Positions 46,392 to 58,150 of a DNA stretch of 64,000 nucleotides are shown here, piece by piece. Source of the stretch: Humulus lupulus (taxonomy: Eukaryota; Streptophyta; Magnoliopsida; Rosales; Cannabaceae). The DNA lies in contig NC_084802.1 in NCBI RefSeq assembly GCF_963169125.1, forward strand, positions 13,764,896 through 13,828,895, in the 5' to 3' direction. Each line of letters starts with the position of its first letter. The stretch's first letter is position 1. Under the pieces are notes generated by a model, which did no database searches, was not told the DNA's origin, and saw only the letters and a list, made by a program, of their open reading frames with translations. The position numbers and the translations under genes are program-made.

Positions 46392-47537
46392 AGACGGGCT
46401 GCTAGGTATATACTGGTCGATGGTATTTTATACCAAAGGGGATACTCAATGCTGCTGCTCAGGTGTGTTACACCAGAAAAGGCTAAAGAGCTGATGAAGG
46501 AAGTACATGAAGGCTTCTGTGGAGACCACGCTGGGGGGCAGAGCTTATCGAAGAAGATTCCAAGGCAAGGTTATTTCTGGCCAACAATGAACGAAGACTC
46601 GATGGAGTTTGTGCGAAAATGTGATAAGTGTCAGAGATTTTCCAAGATCCCACGGGCACCTCCTAATGAGTTAAAGCAAATGCAGAGGCCATGGCTCTTC
46701 GCAGTCTGTGGTATCGATTTAATCGGGTCTTTGCCGACAGGAAAAGCTGGGGTGAAATATGCAGTGGTGGCGGTCGAATACTTCACCAAATGGGCCGAGG
46801 CTGAACCACTCGCAACCATAACGACAAAGAAAGTACTTGATTTTGTCATCAAGAACATTGTTTATCGATATGGATTGCCAAAAAAGATTGTCTCAGACAA
46901 TGGCACCTAGTTTGATAGTGACCTGTTCACAGACTTCTGCGAAAGGCATGGCATCATCAAGAGCTTTTCTTCAGTTGCTCATCCGCAAGCAAACAGGCAA
47001 GTCGAAGCAGTAAATAAGACATTGAAGGATACTCTGAAGAAAAGGCTCGAAGAAGATAAAGGAGCATGGCCAGAACAACTGCCTGAAGTACTCTAGTCGT
47101 ATAGAACTTCTCATCGAACATTAAAAGGTCATACCCCATTTTCCTTAGCATATGGGTATGAAGCTATGTTGCCTGTCAAGTTAGATCCGCCCTCACATCG
47201 AAGAATCACATACGACCAAGGCCAAAATAGCCAACTATTGATGGAGTCCCTAGACCTGATCGAGGAGAAACGAGAAAAGGCCCAACTCCGAGTAGCTGCG
47301 TACCAGCAAAAAGTCGCTCGATATTTCAATGCTAGAGTAAAAGAAAGAAAATTAGTGCTTCGACGAGTTTTCTTAAACACTCGCAACCCAGCTGCTGGAG
47401 TACTCGGACCAAACTGGGAAGGACCTTACCAGATTGAAGAAGTCCTTCATCCAGGCACCTATAAACTTGCACGCTTAAATGGAGATCTCGTTCCGTGTTA
47501 TTAGAATGGAGAACACTTGCGCAAGTACTATCAATAA
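46392..47537 (+). pseudogene. TatB integrase
   Basis: Zinc domain 'HEGFCGDHAGG...RKCDKCQRF', with both Cys kept, unlike TatA. The core has Asp in 'GIDLIGSL', Asp in 'SDNGT' directly before TAG 46908, and Glu in 'RQVEAVNKT'. Further TAGs lie at 47094 and 47502. The C-terminal domain includes 'GVLGPNWEGPYQIEEV', and the frame ends in 'YYQ' with TAA at 47535-47537. Confidence 0.92.
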
Positions 47538-48218
47538 AAAATCCTTCTTAAAGGACTAGCTTGTATTAATTTTTACTTTTTACAAGTTCTGAAAAAGGGT
47601 TAGCCATGTTATATGGCTAATCACTTATAAGTGTAAGATCTTTCAAAGATCACTCGTAAAGACACGTTTAGTCCATTTAAATACAAGAATTATAAGGGAC
47701 TGTGCGTAGCTAGTCATTCTTGCCAAACTTTGTAATTTTTTACAAGTATTTGTTCATTACGTGTGTTGTTTTACTGTATTACCAAATCTACATTTTATAT
47801 CGAGCAGTAATGTTCGTACAGGTTTTGGTCAAGGCAAGTGACCAAGGACCTAAAGCTCCGCAGTCACTTGGGGGGCATATAAGGTACACCGATAGCAAAG
47901 CATACCAAGGGGTATGTAAACACATGAACATAATAAGTGAAAGCATACTACGGTACTTAGAGTATTTTTCAAAATTTATATTTTGAAAAATCAAGGCAAA
48001 GTACTATGCTAAGTTCGGTCATGCGAACAAGATATTATAATAAAGCAAAAATATTATGATATCCAAGGAATTATTTTACACTGCGAGCAGTATTGCTCGG
48101 ATGTAACTGTTCAAATAAAAGAAAAATTGCTGCCCTTGCAGCAATAAAAGATAAATTGTCTTTACAACACGACCTGTAGGTTGTGTAGTTGAGATAAAAG
48201 AAGGGAAAAAAAAGAGAA
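47538..48218. other. Spacer between TatB integrase and its antisense gene
   Basis: No gene is seen. It corresponds in position to the TatA interval that holds the MITE and 70-bp array, but I find no such array here. It is AT-rich and probably holds both transcripts' 3' untranslated regions. Confidence 0.45.
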
Positions 48219-50702
48219 TTAAGGAGCTGGAGGGTCCTGAGGGTCTTGAGGAGCGCCTTGGTCGACGGTTGGGCCAGCTTCAGCGTCTGCACCATCTATC
48301 CCCACTGCCAGGGAGATCTCTGGGGAAGCAGGCACTTCAGCTTTCCCTTCATCTTCTAGGCGAATGGCACACTGCGCCATTAAAGTTGTCCTCAAGCGTT
48401 TGGATAGATAGCTGAAGTTAGCCTCCCAGTTTTGCTTTCAGAACTCGTAGAAGCAAAGGTGGGTGGCTTTCTTGTACCTCTCCAAGTTCTTGGCACCAAC
48501 CTCCTTAAGCTGTTGCACTTGTTTGTCGAGTTCCTCCGCCTCTTGCCTGCTGGCGATCAGATCAAGCTCGAGTTGTACAGCTTGTTGATAGTTGAGCTTG
48601 GCGTTTTCCCTGAAATTTTCCCTGGCATCATTGGATTTCTTCAGGGCGTCCCGGGTTTCCAGCAGGTCTTTGGTCAGGTTAGCCTTGTCCTCGAGCAGCT
48701 CATCCTTCTGCTTAGACAGCGCCGTCTTCTCCCCGAGCAGCTCACCATTCTGCTTAGCATGCTCGTTTTTTTTATCTTCGAGCGCTTGCTTAGCTTCGGT
48801 AAGCCTGGTGTCGAAGTTCCTACCCCGAGACACCAACACCCCAGCACAACGCCAACCAGCAATTATGGTCAGCAGTCCCCGAAATCAGATAGAAAAAGAT
48901 GAAGTAAAGGCAGGGAATCAAGAATAAATTTTACATCAGCAGGAGTTGACTTACGCTAACTATCTCGTTCAGCCCTCTGTTGAGGACTTGATCAGCCTCC
49001 ATAGAAGCAGTTTTAGTAATAGTTGCCTGGCTACGTTTGTGCTTGGAAAGCTTGTAGATCCTCTCCCTGGCAGAACTGATCACGAGGCTGGGCAGGGAGC
49101 CTTCGGGCTGAGTGTGCAATGTGTGGCTACTAGGAGCCTTAGGAGAAGGCTGCTGGTCGGCAGGAATTGAGGCTGGCTGCTCGGGGGGCGGTGGAGGTGG
49201 TGAGTTCTCCTTCGAGGGGGCGGTGGCTAGAGGATCATCAGTTCGGGCCTTCTTCAAGGCAGTCTTACTGCTTTCCCCTCAAGCCCTCTTATTGTCCTTC
49301 TTTTGGCCAGAAGAGGCGACAGTAGCTTGGTAATGCTCGAAGACATCATCGGAGTCCATATCTGCACAAAAGGAAACAACACGGGCATTAAGACAGGATG
49401 ATCACATAGGGCCAAAAAATAAAAGTGAAAAGATTACAAGTAAAGTACCCGCGCTACAACTATTGGTCGCTACATTATTTACTGAACTACCTACTGCATG
49501 GAAGAAATCTGAATTTAAGGAGGGAGCATTCTTAAAGTTGCCATCCTCGTCGAACAGATGACAGGGAATTGGCAAATGGTTTAAAAGCAAAATTACTATA
49601 CCGTTACCATCCGATGAGTCGCCAGAGAGTTCGGTAGGCTCGGCAGCCTTTTGCTTCCCTTTTCCCTTGGGAGCCAAGGGCCTCTCCGCTCGATGAGTGT
49701 CGGATGGATCCCTGATCATAACCCCAGTTGGTCTCCTCCGCGGAGGAGACGCTTGGGGTTGCTGCTCGGGTTCCGCTTCGGCGCGAGCGTTCCCCAACCG
49801 AAGGCCCACTCAGAGTTGGTTGAGGGTCCTAGAGACCAGCCAGCCTAAGGTTGGCCTCTGTAACTAAGTTTTTGATACTCTTCTCAGCATCTGGCATGCT
49901 GGCTAAGAGTGCCGCCCTTGAATCCATTCCTGGAGTTGGGTTCGGTCGCAGCCATGGGCCTGAAACACATTGAAAGTTCAAGACATTGTGGTGGAAAAAC
50001 ACTAAGTGAAGAAGCCAGCGATGTGAAAGTTTTACCTCCTCGTGTGAAAGCCAAGTTCTCCGTGACCAGATCAGGCGTAAGGAAGTACTCCTGGTAGTAC
50101 CTCCCCACGTTGGAGATATGGGTGGTGTCAGTCAGGAAAGTGCACCCGGTTTCCTGATGACAAAGATGGAAGAACCCCGTGCCTTCTTGGTTGGGGTTAG
50201 ACTTAAGGTCGAACAGGTAGTTGACCTCGTGTGGCGACGTCGCATGCCATTTTTTATGGTTATACAAGATATAAAGTGCAGCCAGCATTCTATATCCGTT
50301 TGGGGTAATTTGGAAGGGGGCAACTCCAAAGTAGTTGGCTACCCCCTGAAAGAATGCATGAAGAGGCAAAGTGGCTCCTGCCTCAACATGAAACCGCGAC
50401 CAGGCGCTGTAAGCACCTCCAGGCAGGTTGGCCCTTTGGTCGGGGTCAGGTTTGACTAGGGTCACCCCTATCAGATTATACTTTTTCAAGTAGTTGGCGA
50501 TCATTCTGACCATCACCTTACTTGCGGAGACAACATGCCACTCGACGTCCGGCTGAATAGCCTGTTGAGGGCGGGCATGAACTTGAACGTTTGGGTCAGG
50601 AATATTTTCGTCTCGACCACTGGTCGAGGGAGCATCAGCAGTAGGCTGATGAAAAGTGGTGGAATTTTTTCTTTTCTTGGCTTTGGTTTTGGTGTGAGCC
50701 AT
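48219..50702 (-). pseudogene. TatB antisense multi-exon gene, broken homologue of the TatA one
   Basis: Exon 1 about 50702-50036 (MAHTKTKAKKRK start) holds the domain 'AGATLPLHAFFQGVANYFGVAPFQITPNGYRMLAAL' and 'GFFHLCHQE', clearly related to TatA exon 1. Exon 2 starts 49959 and is cut by TAG near 49830 and a frameshift near 49815, then reads to about 49608. Exon 3 starts 49361 (MDSDDVFEHY, compare MDSDLDN in TatA), has an in-frame TGA, a Pro-rich stretch and a donor GTAAGT at 48954. The last exon (about 48839-48219) is a long Lys/Glu coiled coil with one TGA at 48438. Exon order, splice phase and domain order match TatA. An upstream exon reading 'MQDPWGGERPIDDDLLAQLL' (near 50848) may belong to it. 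Confidence 0.75.
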
Positions 50703-51691
50703 ATGATGGGCGAGATTGAGGATGTGTTTAGGTTAATTCGAGAGAAAGGAATATCTGGTAACAAAGTAGAAGGATGTTCTTCATCTTTAAGCAGCTGAGC
50801 TAGGAGGTCGTCGTCAATGGGTCTTTCTCCTCCCCACGGGTCTTGCATATGAACTGCAAACAGACAAAGGAAGATATAAGACGCATAGCCTGGGAATTTA
50901 TGTGGAAAGTTGGGATAACGTTGCTCGCGTCTATCGACCAGCAACATTCTAACTAAACACTAAGTTTTATGCTAGCAGTTTGAAAAACAGATCAAAAAGG
51001 AAAGTAAAAAGTTTTATGAAAAGAAGCTTTTTCAAATCCTAAAGGGTGGGAAAAACCTAGTTTTTCGACTAGCCTAAAAATCGAATTTTTACGTCGATTT
51101 TACGCCCTAAACCTATGATCCTGACTATCGAACTGATTCCTAACTTATGTAGAGCAAAAATACACTACCCTATCAAGCATCAAACGGTTTATACAAAATC
51201 CTCACAAATTTCGACTCAAGAGCGCAAAAAATTTATGAGCACAGTAGCAGTATGCATGGCATATTAAAAAGTTAAACGTCAAAGAAGAGTTACCTGAACG
51301 AAGGTTGGAGATTTAGAAAAATGGAAGCTTTGAGTTTGAAAGATCCTCGGCAGGGCGTTTGAAAATTTTGAAGTTCTGGGCTCTAGAGTATGCTCTTGAA
51401 AGTTCTTGGCAGAAAATGGCGAATAAAAGGTTAAAAGGTGAATGAGAGGGTTACTTATAGAAGCCGAGGTGTGGCAAAAAGTAGTAATCATGAATTCCCT
51501 TTTTTGAAGCATGGGGGAGTGTATCAGCCGTCAGAGTGGTTTCTTGAAAACTGAAAAGGCTTGATTAGACATGATTAGGTCACGATTTTAAAAAATGCAC
51601 GAGGGCTCTGACATATTTCGTGGGGCATATGAAAGGTTTTTTTCCTAAGTTTACTTATTGCTGGTCGCAATAAATAAACTTAGGGGGCAAA
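50703..51691. other. Leader and promoter region of TatB antisense gene and polypurine tract
   Basis: On the minus strand an acceptor-like 'ctgtttgcag' lies near 50855. The rest is non-coding, and the minus-strand frame at 51279-51512 has no features. 'cttagggggcaaa' at 51679-51691 is the polypurine tract of TatB. Confidence 0.5.
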
Positions 51692-52301
51692 TGTTATCCA
51701 AAGAACAGGCGTGGATGACGTGGCAGACATTTTTAACACGTGGCTGACACCTGGCAGAGGTTCTGTTCGACTATCGACCAGGGAGATTCCCATGGCGTAA
51801 CATTTGAACTTTATATACGACCAGCCTGGTCGTATACTCCATATATTTGAGAAGATCTTGTGCAATTATGATCATATCCGAGATTATCTCCAATGATTCT
51901 TGAGTATCCGATTAATTAGGAAAGAATATCTGTAACAAATTTATGTAATCTTCCTTGAGCCTATAAATAAAGAGAAATAACTCAAGGAAGGGGAGGATCT
52001 TCTTTCTTTTTGGGCTAATTTGAGTTTATGCTTTACAAGAGAATTAGAGCTATTACTTTCTGATTGTATTATTCACCCCTCTAAGGTTAGTGAAACTCAA
52101 AGAACCCTAGTTCTTTGATCACTCCTTTGAGATTCAATATCAATAATAGCTTAAGTGGACGTAGGTCATTACCAATTCTTGGGGCCGAACCACCATAATA
52201 TCTTTGTGTCGTTTACTGTTCTTTCCATTAGATCTGTTTCAATACCTTCTGTCACATCAAGCATTTGACTCCGTGTCAGTTGACCAAAACAAGGGTCAAC
52301 A
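51692..52301 (+). repeat. TatB 3' LTR
   Basis: 610 bp, same termini as the 5' LTR, followed by GGAAC. By eye it has 20 differences from the 5' copy. Confidence 0.95.
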
Positions 52302-52306
52302 GGAAC

Positions 52307-53784
52307 AAATTCCAACCGGTTAGGAGTGTCAAAAACAAGTGGAAAGAGGAGTTAAAATCTCGCCGGCGACGGAGAAGAAGAAGATTCCGGCGAGGGTCCG
52401 GTGAACCCGATCTGGGTATTTATGGAGGTTTTTTCTTTTATTTTTGAATCCTAAAAATTATTACATTAATTTTAGAGCATTTTCCAACTGGTTTGGTATT
52501 TTTCTGATTTTTTTTTAATTACTATGATTTATTTAAGTTTAAATAGAGGTTAATTATGAAAAATATTTTTATTGCTCAGAAAAATATTATTTTATGTTTG
52601 AATGAATTCTGTATGATTTATAATTGTTTTGTATGTTTAGATTTAAGTTTTGATAGTATTTGATAATTTCTTCAATTATTTGCTTTTAAATATGTGATTT
52701 AAGAAAATAAATGTGGAAAAATTATTTAAAGTATTCTAAAAATTCTAAGAATTTTTTTATATGTTTAAAATAAGATTCTAAGGCTCTGTGTAATTTTATT
52801 TCAAATTTTTATTGCTTATATAATTTTCATGATTTATTTGGCTTATTCTATATTTTAAATATGAAAAATATTAATGTTACTGTTCTGAAACCTAGGTAAT
52901 TTTTTTTGTGTTACTTTAGGGTATAGAAACCAGTCTGTACAGTTAGCTTTTATTTTTAAATCGTTTATGTATTTTTCTTGAATTAATTGGTTTTTCTATC
53001 AAATCAATTAAGAAAAATAGTTATTTTGCCCAGAAAATTCTAAAATAATTTTATAAGTTTATTTTGGTTTTTTTTTAATAGTTATGCATGATTAGTTTGA
53101 ATTTTAGGATGACTCTATAATTATTTTGAATTATTTGGGAAATTGAGGAAAAATAATTTATAAATGTTAAAAAATTATTTTTCTGGTCTTATATGGAATT
53201 TGCTGATTATTTAGTGTTTTGGAAAAGTTGTTTATTAAATTTTGTTGTCATATGATAATTTTTTATAAAATTATTGAGTCTTTAATGTAATTATGATATT
53301 AAAGGGTATTTTGGTAATTTTCACATAAAAATATTTATATGAATTCATGCGATACATTAGAAATATTATTGTTTGTACATGTGACATGATAGTTTGAACC
53401 TTTGTGGAAAATGATTTTAATTTACGTGTCATGCATGTTAAAATTGCATAGTTAAATTATCTCGATAATTAGGGTTTCGAAATAAAACCCTAACACCTAT
53501 TTTTATTTTCCTGAATTGTCGCTGTGTAATCGGTCATTTAGGAGCTAGTGGTCGTCGATGTGACACAGCAAGTGGTTCGGGACACGTCAGCGGACAATTC
53601 ACTGCTTAAGGTAAGAAGAGTGGACATATGTGCACAGGGTGTACGTTATGCGTACAACCTTATTTTCTTATTTGTCTAATTATGTAATTATATTGTGACT
53701 TGAATTGTTGCATTAGGTTGACTAGCATGAGGATAGTGCTAGGGATTTTAGTTAGTAGACATGCTCATATGATAGAGTAGGCGT
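52307..53784 (+). repeat. Middle part of solo LTR S3
   Basis: Continues S3 after TatB. 52340-52410 is purine-rich with agaagaag; the rest is strongly AT-rich with no gene. Confidence 0.8.
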
Positions 53785-56024
53785 TGTAACGACCCAAATT
53801 CGCTAATAAGGCTTAAGGGCCTTGATTAGCGTGCCAGGAGGGCACGATGGGAATTATGTGTGATTTTATGAGTTAAATGCATGGTTATGATTTAAAGCAT
53901 GTTATTTGACTATTAATTTATCTTAGACGCATGTATATGTGTATTAGTATGCATGTAGGCCCTGATCGTGTTTGAAGGGCATAATTGTAATTTTAGCCTG
54001 CCGAGGGCATATTTGTGATAATTGTATTCCGTGATTTGTGCCACGTGAGTGTGGTGTTATTTTGTGATGCACGTGCCGAGACGGCCCTAGAGAGAGATTT
54101 AACTTAAGAGTCACAACGGGATTTCTATACCCGGCTCGGGAGGAGCCTAGGGGTACCTCGGGAATTTTATGGTTAAGTTGAGATTTAGCGGGTAATGGTT
54201 ATTGGAGATTTAGTAACCTGGGTAACCATTAGTTACTGCTGAGAGTAACAAGTTCTAGGTAGAAAATGGTAGAAATGAAATAGAAGTAAAAGGACTTAAG
54301 TGCCCTTGAGGTTTAGTTGGGAAAGGATAGGCAAGGAGGGGTAAAATGGTCATTTGGCTGGGAAATTGATTTATGGCAGCTGGGTTATAGGGGGTACACG
54401 GTTTGGGGCTTGGCATTGATTGGTTTTGATAAAAACCAAAGAGAAGAAAAGTTAGGGCAATGAGAAGAAGAAGAAGAAGAGAAGTGAAGGAGCTGAAATT
54501 TGGAGACTTAGGAGATGAATCAAGGGAGCTTGGGAAGGGATTCTCTACTTGAGGTAAGGAGTTTTTACACATTTAAGACTTGATTATGTTATGGGTTAAG
54601 AGATTTGAGCATGGTTTAAGTTTGAACTTTGAGTTTTTAATTTTCTGAAATTTAAATCAAGGATGTGGATTTTGGGGATTTGATTGTGTGTTTGATTGCT
54701 TTGATGATGTTTATGGGTTGTTAGATGGGTCATATGAAGTTTGGATTTGATTTTGGGGTTTGGGTATTGGTTTGGTATGAATTGGGAAGGTTTTAGCTCG
54801 GAGAAAACGCAGGAGAAAACCCAGAATTCTGGGTCTGCGAAGGCGTGCCGCGACACAGCTTTTTCGTGCCGCGGCAAGGAGCCCCTGTCTGATGGGTGCC
54901 GCGGCACAACTTTCTTGTGCCGCGGCACAAGGCCATTTTCAGGGCACCAAAAGTTGCATTTTTGAGCTTTTGCTCCGGGGGTTCGGGGGATGTTTCCGGT
55001 GAATTGTTTTAGGGATTTGGGAGTCCCGAGAGTGCGGGATTGGTCCCGGGAAGTGGTTTTGGGTTGATTAGTATTGAGGGATGTTTCTTGTGTGTTGTGA
55101 CTAGGTTGTTGGTGAGGCTCGTGCTTGAGGACCGTGCTCGCGGCTTTAGTGCATCAGGAGGCTCGGAATTCAGGTAAGAAAACTATAACACCCGTAGGAT
55201 AGGGCGTGGGCCCATAGTATGATTGCGGGGCGCGGCCCTATATTGCATCACATGTTAGGGTGCAGACTTAAATGAATTAATATTTGATTGCATGTTGTTG
55301 GTTATATTATATGTGTGATTATGATGAAATGAGCGGCAAGGGCCGAGTACGGCGTAGGCCGGGGCGGCCGTGGGCCGAGTACGGCGTAGGCCGGGGCGGC
55401 CGTGGGCCGAAAGTAACACCTAGCACATGGGATGCTATATTCAGGGTGGGACCCAAGGGATACATGAGTTATCCTCGCGGTGAGAACCGATACCCCAGGG
55501 CTTTGGTAAGGTCTCTGGGGCGGCATGGCCGTGTTTGTTTAGTCTAATGGTTGACTTGTTTGTTTGAGGATTATCTGTTATGATACACTGTATACATTGC
55601 ATATGTTATGTTCTGCATGAGTTTTCTTGCTGGGCTTCGGCTCACGGGTGCTCTGTGTTGCAGGTAGGGCAATGACTGAGTCAACCAACCATGAGTACGG
55701 AGAGCGTGAAGCGACGCGTACATGTTTGGCCTGCCCGACTGCTTTGGTTGGGGGTTTATTTGAAAATGGCTGTAATAATCTATGATTTTATGATTTATCG
55801 ACTGTAAACTTATTTCAAGATATAAATAGTTTTCAAACCTCATTTTGGGATCCCAAATGTTTAATACTAGCAGTTTTAAATGAAACGACGCATTTTCTAA
55901 GATTACAGCCTTAAATTTTAATTAGTCACACTTTCGTTTCAAAACCTCGGTTAGCGAGTTCATTGCACACTGTTTTGTCTTAAAAACTCACTTAGTAACG
56001 GCTCTAAGGTAGTAGGGCGTTACA
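53785..56024 (+). mobile_element. Second solo LTR of family S2, inserted in S3
   Basis: 2240 bp, TGTAACGACCC to GGGCGTTACA, flanked by a perfect GGCGT duplication (53780-53784 and 56025-56029). Opposite in orientation to the copy at 31844-34242. It has palindromic 'gtgccgcggcac' words (54840-54935). No genes. Confidence 0.93.
55338..55412 (+). repeat. GC-rich 36-bp duplication in S2
   Basis: Two adjacent near-identical units of the form 'gggccgagtacggcgtaggc' plus 'cggggcggccgt'. The block is much richer in G and C than its surroundings. Confidence 0.8.
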
Positions 56025-56104
56025 GGCGTGCTACTAGATTTTAGCTGCTTGTGTGAGTATAGCACTTGCAGGAATTATCTTGGGTGTGTATAACTCAGGA
56101 TAAT

Positions 56105-56255
56105 AGGATGCCACCACAGAACTGCCGAGTGTGAGTACAGCGCAGGCAGGGCAACGATGTCTCGAGGGAATGGCTGAGTGTAAGTACAGCGCAGGCTAGA
56201 CTAGGTACCACCATGGGAATGCCGAGTGTGAGTACAGATCAGGCAAGGCACATTA
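56105..56255 (+). repeat. Imperfect tandem repeat in S3, about 50 bp x 3
   Basis: 'gccgagtgtgagtacagcgc' and close variants occur three times between about 56122 and 56245, separated by less similar sequence. Confidence 0.65.
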
Positions 56256-56785
56256 CATTTCATGTCCGATCAACATGACTTGTTAGTATTTATGTGTGTG
56301 AGTGTAACGCACATTATGTTAGTGTGATATGGTGTTTATATATCACGATGATTATTATGCTTATGATGTTTATTTATGTTTAGTTGAAAGTTTATGATTT
56401 CTGGTTTGGGGAGTTATGTCCTACATAGCTCTTCTTACTGAGCGTAAGCTCACGGGTACTCTGTGTGCAGGTAAAGGCAAAGCAAAGCAGTGAGTGGTGT
56501 GGGCTCGAGGCATGGAGGGAACATGTTAGAGGCTGGGCTCCAGTTATTTTATGTTTTTAGAAATAAATGTTATGTTTTTAAATTTTCAAACTTGAATGGT
56601 TATTTTCTTTATGTTGTTGTTATTAAACCTAGCGTCCAATATTTTTATTTTTAAATAATGAGATCTCATTGTCTGTTTAAATTTTAAATAAATATTTTCT
56701 CTTAGTGTCTTAAAGTATTTATTGTTTATTATTTTTAAATGGACTCCCTAAGTAACGTCTCGGGAAATCGGGGCGTTACAGTGAA

Positions 56786-57257
56786 AACCTTTTTCCAAAT
56801 AAATATCATTGTTATTTTTGATGACATGTATGAGTTTGATTTTCTTTTATAATCATAATAAATAATAAATTTAATAAATAATGACCAAGTTCAGTGAGGG
56901 TGGATACAAATCAATGGACCGGGTTCTATATTGAGAGTTAGGGGGCCATAGTAGTGGGAACGATTTTACTGATCCCAGCCCTCCCTCTATATGGTTAACT
57001 TTGGAACAACGATGAGTTTCGAGCCTGAGAATTAAGTCATATAGGATGATTAGAAACAGACTTAGAAAATAATAAAGATGGCTTATTTTTCTAAGTATAG
57101 AAACACACCCTAATTATAAAGAAGGCTTATATAATTCTTTTCATAGGAAGTCATAATTAATAGGTGTGAGTTATGTTTGCTTAGATTAAGTTTTGTTTTA
57201 GAGCCTATTAGGGTAAGTTCTAATATGTTTTTCTCGACTGTTAGAACTCTGCTGAAG
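56786..57257 (+). other. G3 leader, right half
   Basis: Contiguous with 39519-39571 once S3 is removed. Together they form the roughly 530-bp interval between the small ORF and gag. No gene is seen. Confidence 0.55.
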
Positions 57258-58150
57258 ATGTCGCTTAGAAGGTCTGCACGCACCAATGTCAATGCCTCCA
57301 GCGTTGCTCCTGAGACTAATGAAGCCCCTCCAGTTCGCAGAAGGGGAGCACATACTACCACTACTGCTACTAACCGAAGTGCGCCACCGCCACCGCCGGT
57401 TGACAACACCATAGAAATTGTCAGACTTTGACAACAAGTGGAGGAATTGCTGCAGCAACAGCGACAACAGGCTCAACCGCAGACTCAGATTCAGCCTCCG
57501 CCTAAGTCGCAGCTGCAGCCTCAGTAAATGGCTCAAGCACCCCATCAAGTAGGTCCTTATGGGGGATGGACAATGGAAAACTATGCACCCTACCTAGCAT
57601 AGTACATGGAACCAATCTACGAGCAGAAGGGACGACCGACCCCTTCGAGGCAGAAGAATGGCTCAGAAATGTAGAGTTGATCCTAGCGCATATGAATCTC
57701 AGCAACGCGGACCGCATATCCTACATTTCGTCTCTACTTAAGAAGGATGCTAGAATATGGTGGGACTTAGTTCAGCAGATTCACGACGTCACCACCATGA
57801 CATGGACCAGATTTGTGGAGCTGTTCCACAAGAAGTACTACAACTCAGCAGTCATTGCTACAAGGGTTGAGAAGTTTACTAGTCTGAAACAAGGCAACTT
57901 GATGGTAGCAGAGTATGCTCGACAATTGGATCGATTAGCTAAGTTTGCACCAGAGTTGGTTCCAACTGACTTTCTGAGGGTTACCAAATTTGTTAGAGGA
58001 CTTAGACCAAAGATTGAGCTAGGGGTTAAGCTAGAAAACCCTGGAACTACTACTTATGCCGATGTTTTAGAAACGGCTATGGAAGTAGAAAGGCTTCAGG
58101 AGAATGTTAGTAAGGAGGAGGCCAGTAAGCCTGAGCCAGCAAGTGAAAGC
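57258..58150 (+). pseudogene. gag: G3 gag
   Basis: Starts ATG 57258 (MSLRRSARTN). The N-terminus is Pro/Gln-rich and interrupted by TGA 57429 and later stops. The frame shifts near 57620-57640 and the capsid core is then open: 'TDPFEAEEWLRNVELIL', 'DARIWWDLVQQ', 'TRFVELFHKKYY', 'GNLMVAEYARQLDRLAKFAPE', 'FVRGLRPKIELGVK'. This is typical of chromovirus-type gypsy gag. It breaks off about 150 codons after the core, before any zinc knuckle, and joins integrase directly. Confidence 0.87.

Larger units (their letters stand above)
40661..52301 (+). mobile_element. TatB: complete Ty3/gypsy element, Tat lineage, strongly decayed
   Basis: 11.6 kb with two 610-bp LTRs (TGTTATCC...GGGTCAACA) and duplication GGAAC (40656-40660 and 52302-52306). 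I count about 20 differences between LTRs, 3.3%. The plan is that of TatA: gag, protease, RT, two RNase H domains and integrase in sense, then a minus-strand multi-exon gene before the 3' LTR. Gag-pol carries about 15 in-frame stops and at least two frameshifts. Confidence 0.95.
39572..56780 (+). mobile_element. Solo LTR S3, interrupted by TatB and by S2
   Basis: TGTAATATCC at 39572 and GGGCGTTACA ending 56780, with the perfect duplication GTGAA (39567-39571 and 56781-56785). The LTR parts are 39572-40660, 52307-53784 and 56030-56780, about 3.3 kb in total. No genes of its own. It is AT-rich except 52340-52410. Strand is by convention only, since no PBS or polypurine tract remains. Confidence 0.88.

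Noticed and set aside
48432..48902. 156-codon plus-strand frame
   Set aside because: Same effect: complement of the coiled-coil exon of the TatB antisense gene.
54596..54928. 110-codon minus-strand frame in solo LTR S2
   Set aside because: Inside an LTR, with no recognisable features and no counterpart readable in the other S2 copy.
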